A stretch of DNA of 64,000 nt, taken from assembly GCA_958496175.1 (NCBI GenBank), contig OY292278.1:10974001-11038000 (forward strand), written 5' to 3'. This DNA comes from Sisyra terminalis. Its lineage: Eukaryota; Arthropoda; Insecta; Neuroptera; Sisyridae. The notes beneath the pieces are model-generated. The model worked only from the letters and a program-made list of their open reading frames with translations. It was not told the origin of the DNA and searched no databases. The translations under genes were made by a program, and so were the position numbers. The stretch's first letter is position 1. Every line of letters begins with the position of its first letter. Below, one piece after another: positions 1 through 10,139 of this stretch.

Positions 1-480
1 TATGAGCAGAAAAAATGGAGTCAAAAAAACGTATATTCACCTACGTCTTAATTCGTTTATTCTTTGCCCATTCTATTTTCAAATTGGGCAGCATAAAGAC
101 AAAATTGAATCGTTTTTTTTTTTGGTTCAGAGCAGATTTTGTATTGTTTTGTTGGTCGTCAAACGTTGAACATGAGGGTCGATTAATGCGTGTCCGAGGC
201 GGTATAAATACCGCCACTACTGGTATTGCCACACTTGCCGACCGCCCGCACTGCAAACGTTCAAATGCTCACATTAACAACGCTACATTTGCTTTATGTT
301 TCGTAACGAAACGAATTTCGAATTGTCTCCCGGTTTAACGACGCCACTTTGTATTTGAGCGATTTGGATCTTAGTTTCTGTTGGCGAAAAACTATGGATA
401 TTGATTGAGTTGTAGACATCGTTGAAAGGATAATGGATAGAGAGTAACCAAAAGCTCGAGTTTTGGGTAAACTATGGTAC
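1..480. other. Higher-complexity island, no gene recognised
   Basis: This stretch is richer in CG dinucleotides and less repetitive than what follows. A 107-codon open stretch at 15-338 on the plus strand and a 71-codon one on the minus strand overlap each other. Neither resembles a protein family I know. The island could be a promoter, an exon edge or conserved noncoding DNA of a gene to the left of the window. That is inference. Confidence 0.3.
198..215. promoter_or_regulatory. Palindrome enclosing a TATAAATA box
   Basis: The 18 bases read GGCGGTATAAATACCGCC: perfect 8-bp arms around a 2-bp centre, with a canonical TATAAATA inside. GC-rich flanks on an insect-type TATA motif are compatible with a core promoter, and the near-palindrome does not fix a direction. 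I see no clear initiator motif at the expected distance, so promoter function is only suggested. Confidence 0.25.
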
Positions 481-489
481 TATGGTAGC

Positions 490-1140
490 TTTTTAGTGCT
501 TAAGAATATTAGGTTTTATCTAATGAAAATATGGTTTTTATTATGGGGAAAATTTGTCGAAATTAGTATACTTCTTAGCCTAAACTTAGTTTTCGAGTTT
601 AAAGAAAATATTTTCAAATTTGTGCTCTATCGCTAAAATGCAAGATTTTACTGTGCTAACTACGACTCTACGTTTACTTTAAAGTGCTTAAGAATATTTG
701 GTTTTCTCTTATGAAAATATGATTTTTTATCGATTTTTCTTTATCGGGGAATCTATGGATATTATTGAAGAGAAAATTTGCCGAAACATTTGCATACTTC
801 TTAGCCAAAACGCAGTTTTCGAGTTCAAATAATTTCCTACTTTTAATAAGTATTTTTTCTACACTAACAGAGCTTTTAGAATTCAAAAATTATAAGATCA
901 AATCCTTAAAGTACAATTCATTATATATCAAAGCTGTTTTATAATTTTATATGAAAGTATTTTCAAATTTAAGCTCTTTGGATAAATTGATATGTGTTAC
1001 TATTTCCAACGTTATTCAAAGCACTTAAACAGTTTTCGAGTTCAAATATTTTTGGTCTTTTAATAGAACAATTATAGCTTTTATGAGTATTTTTTCAAAA
1101 ATAACAGAGCTTTTGGAGCTCAACAATTATAATTATAACA
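490..1140. repeat. Degenerate tandem A/T-rich repeat (about 3 units)
   Basis: Related blocks begin near 495 and 682, both with AGTGCTTAAGAATATT followed by a similar ATGAAAATATG segment. A shared tail containing AGTTTTCGAGTT appears near 583, 810 and 1028. Units are roughly 190-230 bp and strongly diverged. The element family is not recognised. Confidence 0.6.
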
Positions 1141-1690
1141 GTGAGATGATAAGGAGGTTTCAAAAATGGAATGTAATAGATTTGCCTGATAGATTTTGTA
1201 ACTAAACAAATATTTCTATTAACTATTTATTGCCAAATTATTATTTCTTATTATATAACTTTATTTTTATATATAACTTATATATTAGTGTTTCACATTA
1301 TAATTAGCATTGATATTGTTATTATAGCCTATTATTATTATTCTTATTGCTACTGTTGATTGCTTTTATGATTGTTGTAATTGTTATAAGAATTATTATT
1401 ATTGTTATTGTTGCTATAGATTGTTAAAAATCTTTGTACTTATACAGCACTAATATACTGGGACTAGTGCTTACATGTGATTGTCTATGGATTGAATGCA
1501 CTTATTGCAACCGTATGCAGATTGTGCAATTTATTTGAAAACAAACAAAAAATTATAAGATCAAATCCTTAAAATACTATTCACTGTTTATCAAACCAGT
1601 ATTATAATTTTATATGATAATATTTCTAAAGAGCTCTTTGGATAAAACTATTGATTATATTGTTTCTAACGTTATTTAAAGCACCTAAAG
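884..1690. repeat. Pair of dispersed direct repeats
   Basis: About 140 bp at 884-1025 recur at about 1545-1690. Both copies begin with ATTATAAGATCAAATCCTTA and end near an AACGTTATT...AAAGCAC motif. They are separated by about 520 bp that includes an A/T simple repeat. The copies differ by scattered substitutions and small indels, so the duplication is old. No coding content is visible. Confidence 0.6.
1310..1430. repeat. Imperfect TTA/TTG trinucleotide simple repeat
   Basis: The stretch is dominated by ATT, TTG and TTA triplets (for example ATTATTATTATTC and TTGTTATTGTTGC) and looks like a degenerate microsatellite. No function is suggested. Confidence 0.6.
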
Positions 1691-1699
1691 CTTCAGCTT

Positions 1700-3755
1700 T
1701 TCACGCATTAAAAGAAGACTTATCAAAAGAAATAAATCAGCATCGACTTAAATAAGTAAATTATATCTAAAATAGCCAAAGAAAGCAAATATAAGAAATT
1801 ACTGGGAAAAAATTATTCTAGGAAATGATTATGAATCGCCAAAAATGTTGGCCTTTAAGCCTTACAACGTTGGTTTTTGATCATTAAAATCTCAATAATC
1901 TTCTCAATTACAACTTTTGCTGAAAGTAACTTCTAATTCTCCAATTTTAAAGTCAAGTCCCAGATAATTTGAAATTTCTGTACAATGTAAACTGTAAATT
2001 AAGCACAATTTAAAAACTTGACCATAAAGTTACAGTAAATTGAAGTTTCAAGTAGTAAGCAGCAGTGGTAACCAAAAAATGTCCAAATTTTTTGAAAAGC
2101 TCTACCCAAAAAATATATGGACAAGTTGGATTGTAAAGTTGAATTGTAAAATCCTTAGCCAGAATTCTGTTTTGTAAAGTAACTATTTTAAAAGCTCAAT
2201 AGCATTTTAATTTTTCAACAGGCTTTTGGTTAATGATTTCAAGGATCAATTGGTTCATAGTACCTAGCAGTTGTTTGATAAGCCATTAGATAACCACTTT
2301 TGCTTGTAACTTAAAAACTCTCTTTAATAAAAAACCAAATATTTGAGACATTTCAACGGAAAGCTCTCAGGAATTTTGGTAAGTTAAAAGTTATTCTTAC
2401 TTTGAAGGAAAAAAAATAAAAAAAAAAATTTAATGATTTATTTGCTTCATTGCATTAAAAAGACTTTCATTCAATTATGATTAATCTTAAGTTTTCTAAT
2501 CTTTTTCAAGGACTAAATAATCAAGCTTTATGTTCACTTTAAGCCCTTTGTTACAAGGGATGTTTCATTCGAGTATAATTTGCAGCCACGTGGCTGATAT
2601 AAAGAATAATTGCAGGGGTGGACTTTTAGCCTTTCGGCATTAAGGCGAGAAAAGGGCGCTGATGTCATTGCTACGTTTTTATATCGCAGCAATAAATTCG
2701 CCTTAACGGTGGACAAATTAAAAATAATTTTACACCCCGTCAATTTTCTAGTGAGCGTTTCTTTTTTCTGTTGGTCGACAATAAAACATTAAATTGGAGC
2801 TTTCAGGTGTGAGATCTTTCTCACCTATTTTGTTGTTCTACATTTTGGATCGAAAAAGATCATAAAAAACTTAACAAGATTGCTCGGTTTTATTACAACA
2901 GATTGATCAACGAACAAGAAAAAAATTAATTATCATGCGTGTAATTTAATTTGGTTGTGAAGAGAAGAAAACATTAAATGACTCAAAAATCCAGCTGGCG
3001 CGTGTCACAAGACCATAAAACAGATCCAAATAAAGCAATCAAGTTTCGAGGCGAACGCACACCATCGTAATCTCTTCAAAGTCCGGCCATAAATTTCAGA
3101 AGAAAAAAAAAACACCACCATTCAGGTTTCCATATCAATTGCCGCAACTATCCAGATGCTCTTCGAAAGTGCGACGAGGAAAAATTAATTTAACACACAA
3201 TGCTCGTACGTTAAATATCAGTCTTCGGCGGAGAACGTGCGGCTCAAAGGGAAAATAAAGAAAAACTCCGACCACAAATGAGCCCACTTGAAAGATAAGA
3301 AAGTTTTCAAAGGCCAGAATGTAAGATAAAAGGCGAAGATGACACAAACGCGATCGCACGACAAAACCGGCCACTTAGTCGAGTTACACCCGTCTGCTCC
3401 CGAATTTTCGGGATGTGTTTCGGGATTGAAACACGTCTGGCACCACTTCAAAGTGAGACAAATTACCTAAACAAATTAGTAAGTTCTGGCAAACAAATTA
3501 ACTGAATTTCAACAAAAAAAGGCGAAAAAAATATGACTTAGATACTTAATTTCATATTTTTTAAAAGTTCTTGAACTATTTTTATCGACAACCTAAAACT
3601 TGCCGATTATTCTAATAAATTATATTAAGAAAACTGGAGATATGCAACTTTTAGAGAGGATCATATTGATAAGGATTATTTAACCAAATATTTTCTAAAA
3701 AAGAACGTTCTTTTTCGTTCTCTTGATAATTTAATAATTTCTGCGTTTTCTTAAG
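1700..3755. other. No gene recognised
   Basis: This is mostly A/T-rich sequence without long open frames. The part from about 2,980 to 3,450 is less A/T-rich and holds overlapping short minus-strand open stretches (77-79 codons) that match no family I know. No transposon termini or RNA gene signatures were found. Confidence 0.3.
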
Positions 3756-3837
3756 AAATTTGAAAAATTGTATTTATTCAGGAATCACAATTAATAAATT
3801 AATGAATAATTTTATAAGTCCTATGACTCAATTTCTT

Positions 3838-3876
3838 CTTTATTACGACGCGTTTCAACAGTTTTGGCTGTCACAA
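3838..3876 (-). ncRNA. Degenerate hammerhead-ribozyme-like motif of the PLE
   Basis: On the minus strand the motif has GAAACGCGTC, the 3' half of a hammerhead core with a very short helix III, preceded by an ACAG...CTGT helix II candidate. The 5' core is TTGTGACAG, not CTGANGA, so the ribozyme core is broken. PLEs are known to carry hammerhead motifs in their terminal regions. The assignment rests on the better preserved counterpart at 5,559-5,600. Confidence 0.45.
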
Positions 3877-3887
3877 TCAAAAAATGA

Positions 3888-4199
3888 TTATTTTATCGTA
3901 ATGATTATTTCGTATAGGTTGTTTGTTTTATATAATTTGTCATTAAGGATATTCTTTTGTATATGTTGTGTTTTGTATATTTCATATTCTTCTAGGGTGT
4001 TCCTTTCTTGATGTGATCCTTTCTTGTAAATATGTAGTGGCTTAAAATTTATTTCGAAATTTAAATATTGATGATTTTCGTCATAAAGGTGTTTTGTAAG
4101 ATTTGAAGTTGTTGCTGAAGTAGGTTTCTTGGGTGTATGGTCTTTATATCTTGTTCCGAAAGATCTACCAGGAAACCAACGACAAACACAACCATCCAT
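3888..4199 (-). pseudogene. GIY-YIG endonuclease C-terminal part of a PLE (truncated)
   Basis: The 103-codon frame contains GRSFGTRYKDH, which matches the conserved GRSFKTRYKEH of PLE GIY-YIG domains. It is followed by SNLTKHLYDENH and by an RNTLEEYEIYKTQ...NDKLY tail typical of the same proteins. In the family this domain nicks DNA for target-primed reverse transcription. The expected YIGQT segment before GRSF is replaced by unrelated residues (CRWFP), and the reverse transcriptase is absent, so the fragment is not functional. The first codon of the open stretch is not a natural gene start. Confidence 0.75.
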
Positions 4200-4250
4200 A
4201 AAACATCATTTCACCTAAGAAATCAAAAAATGGCAACTTCCAGCTATTAA

Positions 4251-4640
4251 GTGTACAGAGCAATCAAGTTTCCTCTTAGCACCAAAGCTTGTGAAGAAAA
4301 AATTATGATAATTAACTATATAGCCATTACTAACGGATACAACAGCTCAATCGTAGAAAAAATAATATCGAAATTTACTAAAAAATCCATTCTTCCAACT
4401 CCATCAAAAGAAAACAAAAAGTATATGAAATCAATCTTCAATTATATATTTAGTTTTACAATCGCCAACTTCCTAGAGAAAAATAACTTTAATATCGCAT
4501 TTTCAACAAACAACAACGTGATGAAAATTCTTAAGCCATTGGAGAACAACCAAATTACAACAAAAAATAAAACCAGAATATATAAAATTAAATGTGGTCC
4601 CTGTGAAAAATCTTTCAGAACAAGATATAAGGAACATACA
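4251..4640 (+). pseudogene. PLE reverse transcriptase C-terminal region joined to GIY-YIG remnant
   Basis: The frame opens with HRAIKFPLSTKACEE (via the codons at 4,251) and continues through KIMIINYIAITNGYNSSIVEKI, here in part. These match the thumb and linker region of Penelope-like reverse transcriptases (family pattern: initial IPLS, then an IKYIA.NGF..IVDK block). After a variable segment comes RIYKIKCGPCEKSFRTRYKEHT, here in part, which is the CxxC-containing start of the GIY-YIG domain. The YIGQTGR segment between KCGPC and SFRTRYKEH is missing, an internal deletion that removes a catalytic tyrosine motif. The RT palm is absent. The frame breaks down after 4,640, where unrelated sequence begins. 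Confidence 0.8.
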
Positions 4641-5325
4641 GATATACAGAAGATACAAGATTATGTCATTGGTTCAAATCTATCAAATTTTAGTAACAAA
4701 CTCCCTAATTGGTCGAATTAAAGATTGACCTTTGTACGGTGCGTTATGATTGGCCCATACATCCTGCGCCATTCAAGTAACTACAGTGCCTTGATTTGTA
4801 CAAAGTAGGCTTAGTATTTCTCGTTTAAAGTGACTTTTGAGTACAGAACATTTGGAACCATATTTCTTTCGATTTGTAATTCATATATCGCAAAGAAAAT
4901 GGTTGTTATATAAATCATTTTTCTTTATAACTCTTAATTATAATCCGGAATCAATATTTTTCAATTTAAAATTTATTTTTGCGGGTGAAGATCGTTGATT
5001 TTGTAAGGGTTATTTTTCTTCGTACAATTAAGACTTCCGGTCTCAATAAAGATCCGTAAACTGAGAACCATGAAAAATATTTTCTTATCATATTTTGGCA
5101 AAATATTTTCTTTTTCTAATTTTGATCATTCTCGCGATCAACAATGATTGGTCTTATTATTTTTAAAGCGAAATTTTGACTTACAATTTGCAGTTTTCGA
5201 ATGAACTTCAGTAACTCTCATTCACTGTTCGCATTTTTGATTGTATTGTGTACGAATCGAAGGTTGGAAAATCACTTTCCACCAAATTTAATTTCACTAT
5301 TTTACTCCTCCAAAATGAATTACAG
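4640..5325. other. Unrelated insert splitting the plus-strand PLE copy
   Basis: The PLE homology stops after the KEHT motif and resumes at PTTSNFTKHLYDENH (about 5,325). The minus-strand copy has only a few codons between the corresponding points. The roughly 690 bp between are therefore foreign or highly diverged. I see no terminal inverted repeats or coding homology in it, so its nature is unknown. Confidence 0.5.
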
Positions 5326-5560
5326 TATAATCTCTCCTACAACTTCAAATTTTACAAAACACCTATATGACGAAAATCATCAATGCTTTAATTTCGAAAC
5401 AAATTTTGATATATTTACAAAAAAGGATCACATATGAACACCCTAGAAGAATATGAAATATACAAAATCCACAAAATATATCCAAATAATATCCTTAACG
5501 ACAAATTATATAAAATAAACAACCTTTATGAAATTTGTTTACAACTGATAAAATAATCAT
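5325..5560 (+). pseudogene. GIY-YIG C-terminal part of the plus-strand PLE copy
   Basis: PTTSNFTKHLYDENHQCFNF is followed, after a frameshift near 5,430, by NTLEEYEIYKIHKIYPN and ILNDKLYKINNLYE. This matches the minus-strand copy at 3,888-4,199 segment by segment. The frameshift and the upstream insert make it inactive. It ends just before the hammerhead-like 3' region. Confidence 0.75.
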
Positions 5561-5600
5561 TACCTGATGATAGTCAAAAACTGTTGAAACTCGTCGTAAT
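5559..5600 (+). ncRNA. Hammerhead-ribozyme-like motif (type I) at PLE 3' end
   Basis: The core is CTGATGA (5564-5570) followed by GAAACTCGTC (5586-5595). ATTAC just before CTGATGA can pair with GTAAT just after GTC, giving a 5-bp helix I. An ATAG/CTGT pairing gives a weak helix II. Helix III is minimal (one or two base pairs), as reported for PLE-type hammerheads. Activity is uncertain because helix II is weak and offset. Confidence 0.5.
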
Positions 5601-5811
5601 AAAGAAGCAAGTGAGTCATAGGACATATATTATTATTCATTGGATTCATCATTTTTGGTAGCAATTAAATACCAACAACAACTTGCGATAGTATATTTGA
5701 ACCGAGCTATACCACGAAAAACGGCCAAAATATCAATACAGGCAATAAAAAAGTAATTTTTCGGCATGGTAATTCCCCTGATCACACATAAAAATGAGTG
5801 AAGGATAAGCT

Positions 5812-5845
5812 TAACTTAACTAAGGTTAACTTAACTAAGGTTAAG
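5812..5845. repeat. Two-copy short tandem repeat
   Basis: A 15-bp unit of the form TTAACTTAACTAAGG occurs about twice in tandem, followed by a GTTAAGC end. It lies between the PLE pair and the decayed frame at 5,884. It is most likely a local slippage product. Confidence 0.6.
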
Positions 5846-5883
5846 CTGACTTGCAATTTTCATATTATTAATTATTTGCATCA

Positions 5884-6327
5884 ATGGAACATGCACTTGT
5901 TGAGCAGTACTTAACATCTTACCAAGATCTACAAAATAACTTAATGACGGGTCTTGCTCAAAATATGAACAATTTTTTTGGCCTTGATCTCCACAAATTG
6001 TTAGTTAATAACAATTTGTGTTAGTTAATAACAAAATGTGTAGTTAATAATGGAACTTATTTTGAATAAAATAAGTATTGTCATGAAGAAATATTTAAAG
6101 CTTATTTTCCCAAAAAAGATCCGGTTTCATATAAAGAAACTTATTTTCAGCCCAAAAAAAAAATGATAGAAAAACTCCGTGGTAGTAAACTTTCATACAA
6201 AATGTTAAAGCTTTATAGAGACTCATTGGGGAATAAAACTTATACATCAAAACGTAGTATGAACTTAATTATTTATTCTATTGGCCCCTGTTGGAGTCCT
6301 TTTTCTCGAATTAGTTACCATATCTGA
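5884..6327 (+). pseudogene. Unrecognised decayed reading frame with two in-frame stops
   Basis: From an ATG at 5,884 one frame runs 148 codons to a TGA after 6,327, interrupted only by TAG (6,022) and TAA (6,067). The first stop lies in a local tandem duplication of a TGTTAGTTAATAACAA-like segment at 5,997-6,050. That suggests slippage damage of a formerly open frame. The amino-acid composition looks coding-like, with segments such as MEHALVEQYLTSYQDLQ, EEIFKAYFPKKDPVSYKE and KLSYKMLKLYRDSLGNK. I do not recognise the family. It could be a remnant of a transposon, a captured gene or a host exon. Confidence 0.35.
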
Positions 6328-6329
6328 TG

Positions 6330-8510
6330 TTATCAATTTTAAATAGTTAACTAGAGAAACTAGCGAAGTAATATCTGAAATTATTCTTTTCTACTTTCAA
6401 AATTTAATTTTTCTTTCCAAAATTTAAAATTGTGTGAAAATAATTTAAACCAGATACAAGCTAATTTTCAGATCACAAAAATTTTGTTGAGTTTTTATAT
6501 AATTACTTAAAAGCAACGGCTTTTAGTAGAAGCCAATTACAAGTTTGTGAAAACAATTTTAAACAACTTTCGTGGCATTTCGATGATATGATAATAATTG
6601 TGTGTAAATGAGCTACAAAACAACAAACGTGAAAAAAATAATCTTTTCAAGCAAACCCATTACGAATTCCAGCAATTAAAAACGAATAAAAATCCAAAAA
6701 ACAGGGACACCTTTTTCCAATTGAAAAACCAAATTATACAAGAAAAACGTGCGTTTTCTGATGTCAACCAAGTGCGCAATTAGTCGCCAGCGATTCTAAG
6801 AATAAGCCGCATAATTATTCCCACATAATAATGGTCTAATAGACAAATAATCGAAATAGAGAGACAAATAAGCAAAAAAGCCAAACAATTATTTGATCCA
6901 ATGAATGACAATTTGACGATAAAATCTTCAGCTGCTCATATAGAGAAACTAATATTAGCCGAATTAAATTTGGAAAACACTCGGGCAATTTGTCAACGCG
7001 GTTTTTATTTCAATTAAGGTGGGACTCGACTAAATACGTTGAGAAGACTAATTTTCAATGATATTAGACATTTTTCTGTCTCTAATTTGTTCTCGTCACT
7101 GATGGTGATTTTTTAATTTGAATTTAATGTGAAGGCGCGCCTTTCATTAACCATTATATTCACAGCCAGTAATAATAATATTGTTTTAATGTCACCTCCC
7201 AGAAACCCAGAAACTATCGTATTATATCAAAAGACTTGAAATTATTGTTATTATACGATCGCTCCTCTGCGTTGCCAGCAATAGATCTGCTCGATGGAGG
7301 TCTTGGAGTTCGTGTGCGGTGATACAATGTCTTTGACTCATCAATATGTCAAAAAAATGGGATTGAATCAGTGAAATAGACCCGAAAAGATCAAAAACTT
7401 AATAAAAAAAAATAATAGTAGAAGCATTTATGATTCGAAAGTGTTAAGATCCTCTTTGAAGATCTGTTCCTCTTCCTTTTCAAGTTTAATCTTCTTCGCA
7501 CCGCTTTTTTTTTCTCGTGTTTCGAGGGCTTTAAGGCAATTAGACAAGAGGTTTGAATAAGTATTGACTTCTTTAATTTAGGCAGGAAATGGAATTTTAG
7601 ATTTCTATTTTTAAAATGTGGAATGAATGTAAACGTGGAGGAACAGATTGAGGGTCTTGTCGCTGTCTATTCAAGGACCGGATATTTATCAGATCCTAGT
7701 ATCTTAATTTTTATTTTTTTTTTGTAATTTTTAATAATTTTATAATCTTCTATGAAAGTTCATTCCACAAAAGTCGGAACGATCATTTGAGTTCTTATCC
7801 AGCAAATAAATTACAAGAATTTTCATTTCACAGAAAATTTTTGTCAAAATTTTCCTACTGAAGTTATAAATTTCTTCACCAGAGCTAAAAATTTAAATTT
7901 GGGTCCAAATTTATAACGAAACGTAGACTTGATTTCTTATGTTCTTTGAAGTCGTAAAACCATAAAGTTTTAAGCTTTATTGTGTCGTGCAATGCAAACT
8001 GTATAATTATTAAAGTTATTGTAATTTTTTTGCACAAATGCACTCTTTTTCATGTTTTTTTTTTCAAATAATAAATCTCTAGATTTATCTTAGCTTAAAA
8101 AAAATATCGCTAGTAAAACTATTTAATGTGCAATACTTAAAAATAAACGGAAATATTTAAAAAAAAAACTCCGATTATTATTTTATGCAACTCTTAATAT
8201 TCTAAATTCTTCAACTCAAATAAATTTTTCAATGATTCTTGGAAAAATGGTTCATTAATAATGGTTGTAATAGTAAATCATTTGGGCATTATAAAGAATG
8301 ATTCGAACAAATAAAACACATAACTTCCACTCATTTTCCAAAATTTATTATTGGTAATTGAAGTATCATTTATGATATTTATATAACGAAAAATATTATC
8401 AACCAATAGCCTCCTCTAATAATTGTACATACGTTCACTTTGGATTACATTTTCAATGGTATTTTGACATAATTGAGGCACAATCTTACAAATTATACGA
8501 ATAATTTCAT
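6330..8510. other. No gene recognised
   Basis: The stretch is A/T-rich with only short open stretches (such as 61 codons at 6,598-6,783). A less A/T-rich part lies at about 7,120-7,340. No transposon protein motifs, RNA genes or clear repeats were found on either strand. Confidence 0.3.
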
Positions 8511-8512
8511 CC

Positions 8513-9221
8513 TTAAGGGGTTATATACAGTTAGAAGGCCGAAAAAAGGTGAATTTTCCAGAATTTTTTCAGAGAAAACTTTTAAATTTACTGATCTAAA
8601 AATTTGTGCACATATGATGGTATCTTTTAACTGTATTTTAAGTCTTAGTAGTAGTAAAAATATTTATTTGGAAAGGAGCTACAGCTGATCTCCGGGAGCT
8701 CCTCTCAAAAAAAACGTTTTGCGGTGACCGCTATATCTCTGAACTGGATCCTCTGAATTTAAAAAACTAAACAGATTTCGTTGAAATAATGTTAAATCTA
8801 GTAATTAATCGAAATAATAAACAAAATAAATATTTTTGACAAAATGGCGGTTTCTCAAAAAAAAAAATCGATTTTTGACCAAAATTTCGGCCTTAAATTT
8901 TATAAAATCTTCGCGAGAAAAAATCTTCGATTAATTACTAATAAATATATTTAAGAAGCTCGTATTAAAATTTGAGACTAATCGGTTTAACCGTTTTTGA
9001 ATAATGTTGGTCACCGACTTTGAAAACACTATTTTGAGAAAAACGCGTTTGAAGTTTGAAAAGCACTTTGCATAGGATAAAAACGCCTTTTCAAATTTGC
9101 GTGTAATTTCGAAAATATTTACTGGAACGATGTGAAATTTTCTGTGTGTATTCTTAAATAAATGTATATTAAGAAAATAAAAACGATTTTTTGAAAATTC
9201 TAACTGTATATAACCCCTTAA
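8513..9221. mobile_element. 701-bp MITE-like DNA element flanked by TTAA
   Basis: The perfect 20-bp terminal inverted repeat GGGGTTATATACAGTTAGAA (8517-8536) recurs inverted at 9198-9217. Each end is directly followed by TTAA (8513-8516 and 9218-9221), as expected for a TTAA target-site duplication. That insertion preference is known for piggyBac-type and Sola3-type transposons. The interior has short open stretches (71 codons plus, 98 codons minus) that resemble no transposase, so this is probably a non-autonomous element. The untouched termini suggest it is younger than its neighbours. Confidence 0.8.
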
Positions 9222-9254
9222 CTTCAATAATAGACTGTGGATTATTCTTCGAGA

Positions 9255-10135
9255 TCTGGCTATCGTTTACAAAAAGAAATCCAATGGTGATAAATCACAA
9301 AATCTTGGGGACCAATTTACATTCCCATTTCTGCTGATTACATGATCAGGAAATTTGGTACGTAATAAAGTTAATGTTTCATTAGAAAAATGAGGTGTAC
9401 CGATCCTGTTGGAACCAATAGTCCTCTAGATCAATATTTACTAGTTCAGATTACAAAACTTTGATTATCATCTAACGATATTGATCACTATTGATGGTTA
9501 TGGCTTTATTAGCAACATTTTCAAAGAAGAAAGGTCCAATTAACCATCTAACCATAATGGACACCAAACAGTGACTCCTTAAGGATATAAAGGTTGCTCA
9601 TAAACCATTCGTTGATTTTCCGCACTTTAGATATAGCAATTTTGATTACTAACATAGCCATTTAGTTTAAAATGTACCTCATCGGAAAATATGATTTTTT
9701 GAGAAAAATCAGCGGATTATTCATTGATGAAATTGACAAATAAACGACGTTTAAAATGATCTAATGACTTAAGTTCCTTTGCTATTGGAACCTTATTTAC
9801 CGTCAGAGCTAAATCCTTCTGTACAGTACACCGTTTTGTTGATAAACTAAGTTCAATTTGTTGCGATCGTCACCAAATGGACACTTTAAAGTCTTCAGCC
9901 ACACTTTCCCGAACCAAATCAATATTTTCTTGTGAGCACCCACTACGACTATGGTAAATTTTTAGATTTTTGATCGTCCACCAAGCCGGTCTCCATATTT
10001 GTTAATAGTTTGACCATTAGTGCTTTCAGAGCTTAAAATTAACGTAATTTTTAAAAATACTTTTCACAGAACGCTGATTTTTATAAAATAATTCATCAAT
10101 TTTTCCACTTTGTATCGTGTGCGACGTTATTTATA
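9255..10135 (-). pseudogene. Tc1/mariner-superfamily (DDE) transposase, heavily mutated
   Basis: On the minus strand, in shifting frames, the typical order of an insect IS630/Tc1/mariner-type transposase is visible. First comes an N-terminal FYKNQRSVKSIFKN segment, then ENIDLVRESV and a DHFKRRLFVNF block. The first catalytic motif is FSDEVHF followed by NGYVSNQNC (about 9,640-9,695). Next are VTVWCPLW, then WFQQD with the second aspartate (9,403-9,417), then TPHFSNETL. DLSPLDFFL at the C terminus lies near 9,260-9,290. At least half a dozen stop codons and several frameshifts break it, so it is dead. I see no terminal inverted repeats around it. The TTAA element ends only about 35 bp away. 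Confidence 0.85.
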
Positions 10136-10139
10136 TAAA

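Larger units (their letters stand above)
3760..4199 (-). mobile_element. Penelope-like element fragment, minus-strand copy
   Basis: Read on the minus strand from 4199 down, this fragment begins in the GIY-YIG endonuclease of a Penelope-like retroelement. It runs through the C terminus and into the 3' terminal segment with a hammerhead-like motif (3838-3876). The segment beyond the coding end, with GTCGTAATAAAGAAG and a GAGTCATAGGAC motif, is shared with the plus-strand copy at about 5,590-5,640. The two copies therefore belong to one family and face away from each other. Nothing upstream of the endonuclease survives in this copy. Confidence 0.75.
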
